NCBI GenBank assembly: GCA_045110335.1
Contig: JBGCGB010000054.1
Coordinates: 7,491-71,490, forward strand
DNA length: 64,000 nucleotides
Source of the DNA: CALBPI01 sp045110335
GTDB taxonomy: Bacteria > Pseudomonadota > Gammaproteobacteria > Steroidobacterales > Woeseiaceae
Direction: 5' to 3'
The number at the start of each line of letters is the position of its first letter. Within the stretch, counting starts at the first letter, position 1. Under the pieces are notes generated by a model that was not told where the DNA came from, made no database searches, and was given only the letters and a program-made list of their open reading frames with translations. Position numbers and translations under genes: made by a program. Of the stretch, positions 1 through 9,252 are shown piece after piece.

Positions 1-9
1 GGCAGGGGG

Positions 10-1713
10 ATGATCGTGGCGGCAAGTAATCTCTGGATGACCATAGGCAGCTGTATCTTTTTTATGGCTGTCGTCGCTTTCGTTTCGTATCAGAAAACGA
101 AAGGTGAGGTGAATTCAAAAGACGGCTACTTCCTCGCCGGACGGGGTTTAACCGGTATTTTTATCGCCGGGTCGATGCTGTTAACCAACTTGTCCGCCGA
201 GCAATTGATTGGCCTAAACGGCTCTGCTTACGGTTTCAACATGAGCAGCATGGCTTGGGAAGTTACCGCGGCATTCGCGACGATTTGCATGGCTTTGATC
301 TTCTTGCCGCGATACCTGGCCGGCGCTTTCACGACGTTGCCCGAGTTTCTCAAGAACCGTTTTGATGATGATGTGCGTCGTATGTCGGTCGTGCTGTTCA
401 TGGTTGGCTATGGCCTGGTGACGATTCCGTCCGTGCTTTATTCAGGCTCTATTGCCGTGCTGCAGTTGTTCGATGTGCCGGGGCTTTTGGATGTTTCCTA
501 TAGCCTCGCGCTGGTCATCACGATTGTTTGTATCGGCTGCGTCGGCGCGGTGTATGCGATTTTTGGCGGACTGAAGGCCGTTGCTGTCTCCGACACACTC
601 AACGGCATCGGGTTATTGATTGTCGGCATTCTCGTGCCTGTGCTCGGATTAGCCGCGCTTGGCGACGGCAGTGTCAGCGAAGGCCTTCGCATCATCACGA
701 CCACCGAAACCCAAAAACTCAATGCGATCGGCGGACCAAAAGACCCGACACCGTTTGCCACGTTGTTCACCGGCATGCTGTTCGCAAACCTCTTCTATTG
801 GTGCACCAACCAGTACGTCATCCAAAGAACTCTCGGCGCCCAAAATCTGGCCGAAGGCCAAAAAGGCGTTTTGTTATCGGGCTTCTTCAAGATTCTTGTG
901 CCGTTCATGATGATGATTCCGGGCGTCATTGCTTTTCATCTCTATGGCAGCGAGTTGGCCAGCATCGATCTCGCGTACCCGAGACTGATCCGTGATGTTC
1001 TGCCGGTCGCATTGTCAGGCTTCTTCCTTGCCGTACTGCTCGGCGCCGTTTTTAGCTCATTCAACTCGCTACTCAATAGCGCCGCAACGCTGTTCTGTCT
1101 GGATGTGTATGCGCCGATGCAAAAAACACCGATGACCGAAGCGCGCATGGTTCAGGTCGCCAAGATCGCGAGCATCGTCATCGCATTGTTTTCGTTTATC
1201 GTGGCGCCATTGCTGCAGTTCGCCCCCGAAGGGTTGTGGCAGATCATTCGTATCTTCACCGGCTTCTACAACATTCCGGTCGTTGTCATCGTGATCGTCG
1301 GGCTCTTTACCAAACGCGTTCCCGCGATCGGCGCGAAAATTGTGATTGTGTTCCATGTCGTGGTTTACGGGCTCGCCAAATTTGTGTTCGACGATATCGT
1401 CACCATCCACTTCCTGCATCTCTATGCCATTCTGTTCCTGATCGAAGTCGGCATCATGCTCCTGGCCGGTCGACTGAAGCCCATGGCAACCGCCTACAGC
1501 TACGCGCCGAAAGGCATCGTGGATCTCACCCCATGGCGCTTTGCCATGCCCGCCGCCGCGACGTTGTTATCGGCCGTCGTGTTTCTTTACCTGTTGTTTT
1601 CGCCCATCGGGCTGGTCAACGGTGTTAGCACCACCTTTTGGTCACTTAACCTATTGTTAATCATCGTAAATATAGCGATCTGGACCATCTACAGCAGACG
1701 CCGTATTAGCTAG
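10..1713 (+). CDS. Sodium/solute symporter (SSS family), sugar-type
   Basis: The 567-residue protein is hydrophobic throughout, with about 13-14 predicted membrane segments. It carries the SSS signature near residues 38-70 (YFLAGRGL followed by TNLSAEQLIGLNG). The family imports sugars or other small solutes with Na+ across the inner membrane. Its neighbours (TonB receptor, LacI regulator, oxidoreductases) suggest a carbohydrate-like substrate, which is inference. The ATG at 10 abuts a GGGGG run at 5-9. The in-frame GTG at 16 is better spaced from that run and may be the true start. The gene probably belongs to a unit that begins left of the window. Confidence 0.88.
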   Translation: MIVAASNLWMTIGSCIFFMAVVAFVSYQKTKGEVNSKDGYFLAGRGLTGIFIAGSMLLTNLSAEQLIGLNGSAYGFNMSSMAWEVTAAFATICMALIFLPRYLAGAFTTLPEFLKNRFDDDVRRMSVVLFMVGYGLVTIPSVLYSGSIAVLQLFDVPGLLDVSYSLALVITIVCIGCVGAVYAIFGGLKAVAVSDTLNGIGLLIVGILVPVLGLAALGDGSVSEGLRIITTTETQKLNAIGGPKDPTPFATLFTGMLFANLFYWCTNQYVIQRTLGAQNLAEGQKGVLLSGFFKILVPFMMMIPGVIAFHLYGSELASIDLAYPRLIRDVLPVALSGFFLAVLLGAVFSSFNSLLNSAATLFCLDVYAPMQKTPMTEARMVQVAKIASIVIALFSFIVAPLLQFAPEGLWQIIRIFTGFYNIPVVVIVIVGLFTKRVPAIGAKIVIVFHVVVYGLAKFVFDDIVTIHFLHLYAILFLIEVGIMLLAGRLKPMATAYSYAPKGIVDLTPWRFAMPAAATLLSAVVFLYLLFSPIGLVNGVSTTFWSLNLLLIIVNIAIWTIYSRRRIS

Positions 1714-1751
1714 CTACCCCCTTGTTGGCAAAAAGATACAGCTTCTCGCAA

Positions 1752-1771
1752 AAATACAAACGTTTGCATTC
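1752..1771. promoter_or_regulatory. Probable LacI-family operator upstream of the TonB receptor
   Basis: The sequence AAATACAAACGTTTGCATTC is a nearly perfect palindrome centred on the CG at 1761-1762. It lies 51 bp upstream of the receptor start. The same motif, as a perfect palindrome, occurs at 5203-5222 between lacI and the oxidoreductase gene. A central CG in an A/T-flanked palindrome is typical of LacI/GalR operators. Binding by the adjacent LacI protein is inferred. Confidence 0.72.
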
Positions 1772-1822
1772 TGTGGATTTGAGGAGTAGAAATGCTCTGG
1801 GGTCAACAATCAGGAGCTAGAC

Positions 1823-4120
1823 ATGCGTCTATCAAGGGGGGTCGCGTTTGCAGCATTAACCGCAAGCGCCCTGCAATTCGGTGCCACCGCACCAGCGTTC
1901 GGTCAATCCGTTCTCGAAGAAATCATCGTTACCGCACAGAAACGTGAAGAAAGCCTTAGCGACGTACCCGTCGCCGTTTCCGTACTCGGCGAGCAACAAA
2001 TTGAAGGCGCTTTCGCCAACAATCTGGAAGACCTGCAAGCACTGGTACCGTCAGTGAGCTTCCGCACCGGTAACACCACACGCAACAGCGCACTCACCGT
2101 TCGCGGTATTGGTACCGTCTCGTTCAGTGTCGCCGCTGAGCCCAGCGTCTCCACCGTCGTCGACAACGTCGTGCTCGGTCGATCCGGCCAGGCCTTCGGC
2201 GATCTCTATGATCTGGAACGGGTCGAAGTACTTCGCGGCCCACAAGGCACGTTGTTCGGCAAGAACGCGTCTGCCGGTGTCGTCAACATCACCACCCGCA
2301 AACCATCAGACCAGCTGGAAGGCTACATCAGTGGCACCTTCTTCCAGGACAACGAATCCCAGCTTCGTGCACGTGTTTCGGGACCGTTGACGGACAATCT
2401 GCGTGGCAGCCTGACCGTACTCAGCAGTGAGTTCGACGGCTACATCCGTAACGTCTTCAACAATGAAACCGTCAACGGCTACGATCGTCAGGGCATTCGC
2501 GCGATGCTTGATTACGATGTCTCGGATGTCACCAACGTACTCTTCATTTTTGAAGACTACGATGCAGACAACGACTGCTGTGTCGATTTGGAAGCACGTC
2601 CAAGCGGCCGTAACCCGGCGTCGGAAGCGGTGCCAAACGGTACGGGCCTAGATCTGAACCAACGTTTGATCGATCATGATTTCGAAACACGAACGCTCGA
2701 TTCAACAACGGCCATGTCTGTTCAGATCGAAACCGAGTTCAACGATTTCACGGTCACATCGATCACCGCAGCACGTACCTGGAACAACACGGAATTCCGC
2801 GAAGGTGACTTTACGTCCATCGCCGGCGACAGCAATCTTCCAGTCTTTGGCGTTCCTTTCCAACTGCATGATGTCGGCCCACAAGAGTGGCGCCAGTTCT
2901 CGCAAGAGCTTCGGTTAGCCTCGCCGGTTGGCGAAGCGTTTACGTATCAGGTCGGCTTGTTCTATTGGAACATCGACTCGGAACGTAACTTCACCCGTGA
3001 CGCGAGTTGTCAAAACAACAACGGCCAGTTAGATGCGGCGATTGCCGATCACCTAGCCAACACGTTGGGTCTCCCGAATACGGCACAAGACGTCGCTGAC
3101 TTCATTACCGCTAACGACATAACCTGTAATGCCAATGACATCGTCGCGGCGACGGCATTCATGGATACTGAGTTCGACAACATCGCGTTGTTCGGCGACG
3201 GCACCTATGACTTCAGCGATACGGTTCGCGCTTTGTTCGGTATTCGCTACACGCGTGACGAAGTGAGCTTCAGCCACAATCGCCGCAGCTCTGATGAGTT
3301 CGGACGACGCGGCGTTGGCGTTCGGCCACGAACAGAAAACACGAACTTCTCTGGAACGACCGACGATACCAACGTATCGGGCCGCGTGGGCATCCAGTGG
3401 GACGTGCTTGACTCGACGATGGTCTACGCGACGTACAGCACCGGCTACAAGGGACCTGCATTCAACGTGTTCTACAACATGAGCGCTGCGGACATTAACC
3501 CAATCCTGGCTGAGGAATCTGACTCCATCGAGCTCGGCGTCAAGTACACCGCGGATTGGGGTATCGTGAACTTTGCGGCTTACGACACGCAGATCGAAAA
3601 CTTCCAGGCGAACGATTTCGACGATTCGGATGGCACGACGATTACGGGCTTCACCAACGGTGGTGATGTTGATACGTCAGGTTTCGAGATTGATTTCCTG
3701 ATTCAGCCAACGGATGCCTTGTCACTAACCGGCGGTATCGCGATCTCTGATGCAGAATCAACAACGGGTGCTCCGTTACCGTTCGCACCAGATCTGAAAT
3801 ACTCGGTTGGCGGACAATGGGACTTCGACTTGGCGTCAGGCGGTTGGTTGCAACTGAACGCAAGCTACGTTTACACCGATGAGAAGCTTTCCGGCAACAT
3901 CGGCCAAACCGACGAAGTACCTTTCTTGCTACCTGACTACAACATGTTGAACGCGAGCTTCGGCTATCACAGCGCCGACGACAAGTTCAGTGTGACATTG
4001 ATCGGCAAGAACCTGACCGATGATCAGTACACCACGACATACTCTGGCGACGGCTTCCGTTACCAGATCCCGCGTGATGCCGATCGTTACTTCGGGATCA
4101 ACGTCAGGACCAACTTCTGA
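1823..4120 (+). CDS. TonB-dependent outer-membrane receptor
   Basis: This 765-residue receptor has a signal peptide ending near AFG (residue 27). A TonB-box-like stretch EEIIVTAQKR follows, then a plug domain (about residues 45-165) containing RGIGTV and VEVLRGPQGTLFGKNASAG. The beta-barrel ends in the expected C-terminal phenylalanine. Such proteins bind a scarce substrate at the cell surface and import it to the periplasm using TonB energy. A good Shine-Dalgarno (GGAG) lies 7 bp before the ATG. The upstream palindrome at 1752-1771 indicates control by the LacI protein encoded next door. The substrate is unknown; the symporter upstream is the likely inner-membrane partner. Confidence 0.93.
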   Translation: MRLSRGVAFAALTASALQFGATAPAFGQSVLEEIIVTAQKREESLSDVPVAVSVLGEQQIEGAFANNLEDLQALVPSVSFRTGNTTRNSALTVRGIGTVSFSVAAEPSVSTVVDNVVLGRSGQAFGDLYDLERVEVLRGPQGTLFGKNASAGVVNITTRKPSDQLEGYISGTFFQDNESQLRARVSGPLTDNLRGSLTVLSSEFDGYIRNVFNNETVNGYDRQGIRAMLDYDVSDVTNVLFIFEDYDADNDCCVDLEARPSGRNPASEAVPNGTGLDLNQRLIDHDFETRTLDSTTAMSVQIETEFNDFTVTSITAARTWNNTEFREGDFTSIAGDSNLPVFGVPFQLHDVGPQEWRQFSQELRLASPVGEAFTYQVGLFYWNIDSERNFTRDASCQNNNGQLDAAIADHLANTLGLPNTAQDVADFITANDITCNANDIVAATAFMDTEFDNIALFGDGTYDFSDTVRALFGIRYTRDEVSFSHNRRSSDEFGRRGVGVRPRTENTNFSGTTDDTNVSGRVGIQWDVLDSTMVYATYSTGYKGPAFNVFYNMSAADINPILAEESDSIELGVKYTADWGIVNFAAYDTQIENFQANDFDDSDGTTITGFTNGGDVDTSGFEIDFLIQPTDALSLTGGIAISDAESTTGAPLPFAPDLKYSVGGQWDFDLASGGWLQLNASYVYTDEKLSGNIGQTDEVPFLLPDYNMLNASFGYHSADDKFSVTLIGKNLTDDQYTTTYSGDGFRYQIPRDADRYFGINVRTNF

Positions 4121-4127
4121 TCCAGGC

Positions 4128-5147
4128 TCAACGGGCGGTCTTCGGACCGCCCGTTGACGCTCTCACGATCAACTCTGGATCCGGCACCCGGGTTCGCTTC
4201 GGCGCATTGCCTTGCGCCAGGCTCAACAAACTACGCACACTTTGCTGGCCAATCTCATACATCGGCCAACTCACCGTCGTTAACGGCGGGTCGACCAAAC
4301 CGGACAACGCAATGTTGTCGTGACCAGCCACCGAGACATCGTCCGGCACGCGAATGCCGCGTTGTCGAAACTCATGCAACAAACCAATGGCATTGACATC
4401 GTTCCACGCAAACAGCGCGGTCGGCATCGGGTCGAGTGTCAGGAAACGTTCGGCAATATGCTGGGTGCTTCCGCTACTACCGTCATACTGAAAAATGAAA
4501 TCTGGCTCATAGTCGAGCGCATGCTTTTCAAGCACCTGTCGGTACGCCTGCATCTTTGGCTCAGGCCCGGGCGGCGCCGCGCCCCGAACAAAACCAATGC
4601 GGCGATGACCCAATGCGATCAGATGCTCCATGATTGCGATACTGCCCTGGATGCGATCGCAGCTGACATGATGCAGCGCCTGCGGTCGATTGACGTGCAC
4701 AATCGGAATCGATGTCTGCAGTTCGTCAAAATAGTCCTGCGGGCATCTGGCCATTGGTACCAACAAGCCCTCTACGCCAAGCTCCAAAAACAGACGAATC
4801 GCCTCGCGCTCGGCGGCTTCCTCGCCCAAGGTGTCGTTGATCAGAATTCTTAAGTCATGTTTCGCGGCTTCATGTTCGATGCCACGTCCGAGCGCCGCAA
4901 AAAACGGGTTCGTCATATCAGGGATGACCAGCCCTATTAAACCGCTGCGCTTTTGCACCAGCGTTCGTGCCGCCATGTTCGGCACGTAACCTAACTCTTC
5001 GGCGATCGCGGCAACCCGCTCACGCGTTGCTTTCCGAACACGCTCACTGCCTTGCAGCGAACGCGTCACCGTCGACGGATCAACGCCAGCTGCGCGCGCA
5101 ATATCCTTGATCGTAATGCGGCGACCGTTAGCGGGAACTTTGGACAT
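4128..5147 (-). CDS. LacI-family transcriptional repressor
   Basis: This is a typical LacI/GalR regulator of 339 residues. The N-terminal helix-turn-helix (ITIKDIARAAGVDPSTVTRSL, about residues 11-31) is followed by the hinge-helix region (YVPNMAARTL). A periplasmic-binding-protein-like effector domain starts at GLIGLVIPD. It is convergent with the TonB receptor and divergent from the oxidoreductase operon. Its last seven codons form half of a strong hairpin. The two palindromes at 1752-1771 and 5203-5222 are its likely operators. The second lies 55 bp upstream of its own start, so autoregulation is likely. The inducer is unknown, but is probably the sugar or derivative handled by the flanking genes. 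Confidence 0.94.
   Translation of the reverse strand: MSKVPANGRRITIKDIARAAGVDPSTVTRSLQGSERVRKATRERVAAIAEELGYVPNMAARTLVQKRSGLIGLVIPDMTNPFFAALGRGIEHEAAKHDLRILINDTLGEEAAEREAIRLFLELGVEGLLVPMARCPQDYFDELQTSIPIVHVNRPQALHHVSCDRIQGSIAIMEHLIALGHRRIGFVRGAAPPGPEPKMQAYRQVLEKHALDYEPDFIFQYDGSSGSTQHIAERFLTLDPMPTALFAWNDVNAIGLLHEFRQRGIRVPDDVSVAGHDNIALSGLVDPPLTTVSWPMYEIGQQSVRSLLSLAQGNAPKRTRVPDPELIVRASTGGPKTAR
4129..4156. terminator. Strong hairpin with TTCG tetraloop between convergent genes
   Basis: A perfect 12-bp stem (CAACGGGCGGTC pairing with GACCGCCCGTTG) closes a C(TTCG)G tetraloop. It starts 9 bp after the TonB receptor stop. On the other strand it forms the last codons and stop of lacI. No T-tract follows on either strand, so it may block 3' exonucleases or be a non-canonical terminator. 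Confidence 0.6.
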
Positions 5148-5202
5148 AAATCACGCCATTGATGACAGAGATTCTGTAGCTTAACTGATCTTGAAAACCA
5201 AA

Positions 5203-5222
5203 AAATACAAACGTTTGTATTT
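5203..5222. promoter_or_regulatory. Probable LacI-family operator in the divergent promoter
   Basis: AAATACAAACGTTTGTATTT is a perfect 20-bp palindrome centred on CG. It sits in the 136-bp region between lacI (minus) and the dehydrogenase gene (plus). A TTGAAA at 5191-5196 just upstream could be a -35 element for the plus-strand promoter, in which case bound repressor would block RNA polymerase. The matching site at 1752-1771 supports a two-operator regulon. Confidence 0.78.
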
Positions 5223-5283
5223 GTGAGTATGCCAGCGTAATATTTGATCAGCGTCAGTCAATGGCGCTGAGGGACAAGCAGTC

Positions 5284-6504
5284 ATGACAGAAGACGTAAA
5301 ACCACGACTAAGATTCTTCGAATCCTCATCCGGCCAGAGACATATCACCGGTGATGATCGATATCTGTATCGTAACGAAGGTCCACGATACTCAGCCAAT
5401 GTGATCGGCACGGGTACGATTGGACAAGAGCACATGCGCGTCGCGGCACTGCTCGGACGGATTCGCATCCACGGCGTTTACGATGACAACAAACACAGCG
5501 CCGATGTTGCCTGCGAAGAATATGCACAACACAGCGACGATTCGCTGGTCCGTTACGACGATCTCGAAACCGCCTGCAACGATCCGGCCGTTGACGTGCT
5601 GTTCATTTGCACGCCTAACTTTTCGCATATCGATGTTCTGCGTACAGCCATGCAAAGCGGTAAGGCGATCTTTCTCGAGAAGCCGATGGCGACAACGCTC
5701 GCCGATGCGGCCGACATCGTACGCTTAGCAGACAGCTATGAAAACTTCATACAGGTGGGGCTCCAGTATCGCTACAAAGCGGCTTACGTCGAGGCCCGCC
5801 ATGAAGCACTGGAACGCGGCACCATCGGCCCGATCCGCAGCATCGGCATGCGCGAGTTCCGACCACCGTTCCTCGACAAAGTTGATCAGTGGAACAAGTT
5901 TTCCCGTTACAGCGGCGGCACACTGATCGAAAAATGCTGCCACTACTTCGACCTCATGAATCTGTTCGCCAACAGTCGTGCCAAGCGCGTTTATGCGACC
6001 GGGCAACAGTCAGTCAACTATCGCGCCTTTGAATATGAAGGCGAACGCGCCGATATTGATGATCTGGCGAGCGTCATTGTCGATTATGAGAATGGCATTC
6101 AAGCTACATTTATGTTGAGCATGTTTTGCCCGAATTTTTCGGAAGATCTAACACTGTGCGGTGAGACCGGCAGACTGGTCGCTACCGAGACGTTTGATTT
6201 TCAACGCAGCCAAAAAGCCAAGACTGAGCTGCTCATTGAGTTGGGCGAAACGGGCGCGTCACGTCGCACCGATCTCAGCTACACAGACACGGTCGAAACC
6301 AGCGGCCATCATGGCGCGACGTTCTTCGAGCATGTCGCGCTTGCCGATCGCCTCGATGGCAAAGCCTCGGTTGCGGCAACGCCGGAAGAGGGACTTTGGT
6401 CCGTTATTGTTGCCGCCGCCGCCCAACATTCAGTCGAAACTGGCGAAGCGATAGACATCGCCGAGTTCATCGCGGCCAACGATCTCACAGACATTACTCG
6501 TTAA
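5284..6504 (+). CDS. Gfo/Idh/MocA-family oxidoreductase
   Basis: This is a 406-residue NAD(P)-dependent dehydrogenase of the family acting on sugars, inositols and sugar acids. The Rossmann motif GTGTIG (about residues 42-47) is preceded by roughly 35 extra residues that are unusual for the family. The conserved LEKPMA motif lies near residue 126, and the C-terminal half fits the family's alpha/beta domain. It is the first gene of an apparent three-gene unit with an aldo/keto reductase (13-bp gap) and a dioxygenase (9-bp gap). A LacI-type operator lies upstream. The substrate cannot be told from sequence alone. Confidence 0.9.
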   Translation: MTEDVKPRLRFFESSSGQRHITGDDRYLYRNEGPRYSANVIGTGTIGQEHMRVAALLGRIRIHGVYDDNKHSADVACEEYAQHSDDSLVRYDDLETACNDPAVDVLFICTPNFSHIDVLRTAMQSGKAIFLEKPMATTLADAADIVRLADSYENFIQVGLQYRYKAAYVEARHEALERGTIGPIRSIGMREFRPPFLDKVDQWNKFSRYSGGTLIEKCCHYFDLMNLFANSRAKRVYATGQQSVNYRAFEYEGERADIDDLASVIVDYENGIQATFMLSMFCPNFSEDLTLCGETGRLVATETFDFQRSQKAKTELLIELGETGASRRTDLSYTDTVETSGHHGATFFEHVALADRLDGKASVAATPEEGLWSVIVAAAAQHSVETGEAIDIAEFIAANDLTDITR

Positions 6505-6517
6505 CAGGATTCGTCAA

Positions 6518-7492
6518 ATGACAACGATCTCAGTAGGGAACGCCGCCATGCCAGCCGTTGGTCTTGGCATCTGGAAAATCGACCCGGCCGATACGGCGCA
6601 GGCGATCTACGATGCCATCGAAGTAGGCTATCGTCATATCGATAGCGCTGCAGACTATGGCAATGAGAAAGAAGCCGGCGAAGGCATTCAACGTGCCATC
6701 GCGGATGGACTCGTTACGCGCGAAGAGCTTTGGATCACGTCGAAGTTATGGAATACATTCCATCGTCGCGAACATGTTGAACTCGCTTGTCAGCGCTCGC
6801 TGTCAGATCTAGGTCTCGACTATCTGGACCTCTATCTCATTCACTTCCCCATCGCGATGCCATTCGTCGCATTCGAAGACCGTTATCCGCCTGAGTGGAT
6901 TTTTGATCCGAAAGCCGATGAACCGACGATGCAACTGGACAACGTCCCACTGCATGAAACCTGGGCCGCAATGGAGGACCTGGTTGCCGGCGGACTCGTC
7001 CGTCAAATTGGCGTCTGCAACTACAATTCAGGCTTACTTCATGACTTGATGGCTTACGCCAAGATCAAGCCGGCCATGCTACAAGTGGAAATGCATCCGT
7101 TCCTGACGCAACAGAAATTGCTGCGCATAGCGAAAGCCTATGACATCCCGGTAACGGCATTCTCGCCACTTGGCGCCCTGTCCTACGTTTCTATCGATAT
7201 GGCGAATCCATCAGACACCGTCCTGACCGCACCCGCCGTTGTGACCGCCGCCGAGCGTGCATCGCGCACGCCCGCACAAGTGGTGCTCCGCTGGGGCATC
7301 CAGCGCGGCACCGCCATCATTCCCAAAACCAGCAAGAAAGCACGCCTGCAAGAAAACCTGAGCTTGTTCGATTTTGAATTGACGACCGAAGAAATGCAGG
7401 CCATTGATGCATTGGACGCGAACCGTCGGTTCAACGATCCCGGTGTGTTTTGTGAAAAAGCATTCGGTCGCTTTCACCCTATTTACGATTGA
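6518..7492 (+). CDS. Aldo/keto reductase
   Basis: This 324-residue TIM-barrel NADPH-dependent reductase shows the catalytic Asp and Tyr in DSAADYGNE, the Lys in WITSKLWN and the His in YLIHFP. The C-terminal cofactor-binding motif IIPKTSKKARLQEN is present. Such enzymes interconvert aldehydes or keto-sugars and alcohols. A Shine-Dalgarno AGGA lies about 8 bp before the ATG. It sits between a Gfo/Idh/MocA dehydrogenase and a TauD-like dioxygenase, which suggests consecutive redox steps on one substrate (inference). Confidence 0.93.
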   Translation: MTTISVGNAAMPAVGLGIWKIDPADTAQAIYDAIEVGYRHIDSAADYGNEKEAGEGIQRAIADGLVTREELWITSKLWNTFHRREHVELACQRSLSDLGLDYLDLYLIHFPIAMPFVAFEDRYPPEWIFDPKADEPTMQLDNVPLHETWAAMEDLVAGGLVRQIGVCNYNSGLLHDLMAYAKIKPAMLQVEMHPFLTQQKLLRIAKAYDIPVTAFSPLGALSYVSIDMANPSDTVLTAPAVVTAAERASRTPAQVVLRWGIQRGTAIIPKTSKKARLQENLSLFDFELTTEEMQAIDALDANRRFNDPGVFCEKAFGRFHPIYD

Positions 7493-7501
7493 GGTTCCGC
7501 T

Positions 7502-8506
7502 ATGTCCGCACTAGATGTTAAAGCCATTAACGTACCTCATCAGCAGCTCCATGATGATGTCTTTCCTTTGGTTCAGGCATTGGACAATCCGACTGCGACA
7601 CTCGATGACATGAAAGGCTGGATTACCCGAAACAAAGAGACACTTCTCGACGCTTTGTCCACGCATGGCGCCATCTTGTTCAGAGGGTTTCCGATCGACG
7701 GCGCAGAAGATTTCGATCAGGCCATTCGTGCTTTTGGGATGGACAGCTTCACCTACAAAGAATCTTTGTCGAATGCGGTTCGCGTTAACAAAACTGAACT
7801 CGTGTTCACTGCCAATGAAGCGCCGCCCGAAGTCTCCATTTTCCTGCATCATGAAATGGCGCAAACACCGCTGTTTCCATCCAGACTATTTTTCTGCTGC
7901 GAAAAAGCGCCGGATGCAGATGGTGAAACACCGTTGTGCCGTTCTGACATCTTGCTGGAAAAGCTAGATCAATCGGCACCGCAATTCGTCGCCGACTGCG
8001 AGCGCCTTGGCGTCAAATACTCTAACGTCATGCCGGCAGACGATGATCCGAATTCCGGACAAGGCAGAAGCTGGAAATCAACCCTGGACACCGATGACAA
8101 AGTTGCGGCCGAAGCGCGCCTGGAAAAGTTGGGCTACGACTACCAGTGGCAAGCCGACGGCAGCCTACGTGCAACTACGCCGGCATTGCCCGCCATCCGC
8201 ACCCTGAAAGATGGTCGCCGGGTTTTCTTCAATCAATTGATCGCTGCCTTTCGTGGCTGGAAAGATGCGCGCAACAGCCCGCAGAAATCGATTAGCTTCG
8301 GCGACGGCTCAACGATCCCGACCGAGGCGATGGACATCGCGATTCGACTAGCGGACGAACTGTCGTTCGACCTTGCCTGGCAAGCCGGTGACATCGCATT
8401 GATCGACAACTATCTGGTCATGCATGGTAGACGCCCGTTTCAAGGCACACGACGCGTACTCGCTTCATTGGTGGCCGATGACGGTACGCGCCTCGCGGAA
8501 ATCTAG
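7502..8506 (+). CDS. TauD/TfdA-like Fe(II)/2-oxoglutarate dioxygenase
   Basis: This 334-residue protein carries the TauD/TfdA fold motifs: AILFRGF near residue 57, FLHHEMAQTP with an H-x-E metal pair, and NYLVMHGRRPF with the distal His plus the 2-oxoglutarate-binding Arg (GTRR). The H-x-E form, rather than H-x-D, occurs in clavaminate-synthase-like and SyrP-like members. The family hydroxylates or desaturates small molecules, with loss of CO2 from 2-oxoglutarate. The start is set by GAGG 7 bp upstream. It is the third gene of the LacI-controlled unit; its substrate is unknown. Confidence 0.88.
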   Translation: MSALDVKAINVPHQQLHDDVFPLVQALDNPTATLDDMKGWITRNKETLLDALSTHGAILFRGFPIDGAEDFDQAIRAFGMDSFTYKESLSNAVRVNKTELVFTANEAPPEVSIFLHHEMAQTPLFPSRLFFCCEKAPDADGETPLCRSDILLEKLDQSAPQFVADCERLGVKYSNVMPADDDPNSGQGRSWKSTLDTDDKVAAEARLEKLGYDYQWQADGSLRATTPALPAIRTLKDGRRVFFNQLIAAFRGWKDARNSPQKSISFGDGSTIPTEAMDIAIRLADELSFDLAWQAGDIALIDNYLVMHGRRPFQGTRRVLASLVADDGTRLAEI

Positions 8507-8516
8507 TCGCTTAACC

Positions 8517-9245
8517 CTACGTCAACTCAATGGCTGCGCGGTCCAGCGATGCCGACGGCGTCTGGAAAATACGACCAAACAACTCGCGCATATGCGTTTC
8601 CATATCGTCTAGAAACCGAGGCGTGTCGTCGAGCGCCACGAATGTATCGAGACCACGCTCCAGAAATGTTTGCAGATCCGTCACGCCCGCCATTCTTGCA
8701 GGCAAACGCATCGATTTCAGCAGTGAACGAATCATCGGCACTTTAACGATTCGCGCAAGACTTTCACCGGCAGAACGCGTCATCGCGATTAACTCGTCGA
8801 AATCATCGAACGTCGCAACAGCACGCGTTGCCAAGCAATAATCTCGCTCGGAAATCGGCTCACCCGCAGCTAAAGGTGCCGCTAGCTGCTCGGCAATACC
8901 CAGATTGATCTCAAGGATTCGTGCGTTCAGCACCATCGCCGTTGCCAGCGCGGCGAGTGCTTTGGCAGGAAGGAATTTTGTCATCATCGGCACGACGCGT
9001 TCGAGCTCGCGATCCCGTTGGGCAATCCCGGTGCCGGTTAAATCGCTTACTACAAAGTCGATGGCATCAGAGTAGGCCTGCGTGGTTCGAAGCACATCAT
9101 AGCGCGGCATGAAATAGGCGAGCTGAAGCGCAACGAACTGCTCATAAGCGGATAGCGTCTCGCTGCTTTCCAGATAGGCTTGATGCAATGCGTTACTCTT
9201 CGACACCGCGTCACTTAGTGCCTTCACAATGTCGGAACGACTCAT
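8517..9245 (-). CDS. FFLEELY-motif-like helical protein
   Basis: The 242-residue, mostly helical protein has no signal peptide. The stretch around residues 49-95 (YDVLRTTQAYSDAIDFVVSDL, then RDRELERVVPMM and LP) matches in layout the poorly characterised FFLEELY-motif proteins, with the motif degenerate here. The biochemical role is unknown. It starts 7 bp after the stop of the FAD-linked oxidase gene, so it is probably the third gene of the serA operon. The family assignment is from memory of the pattern and is moderate in confidence. Confidence 0.6.
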   Translation of the reverse strand: MSRSDIVKALSDAVSKSNALHQAYLESSETLSAYEQFVALQLAYFMPRYDVLRTTQAYSDAIDFVVSDLTGTGIAQRDRELERVVPMMTKFLPAKALAALATAMVLNARILEINLGIAEQLAAPLAAGEPISERDYCLATRAVATFDDFDELIAMTRSAGESLARIVKVPMIRSLLKSMRLPARMAGVTDLQTFLERGLDTFVALDDTPRFLDDMETHMRELFGRIFQTPSASLDRAAIELT

Positions 9246-9252
9246 CGGTAAC

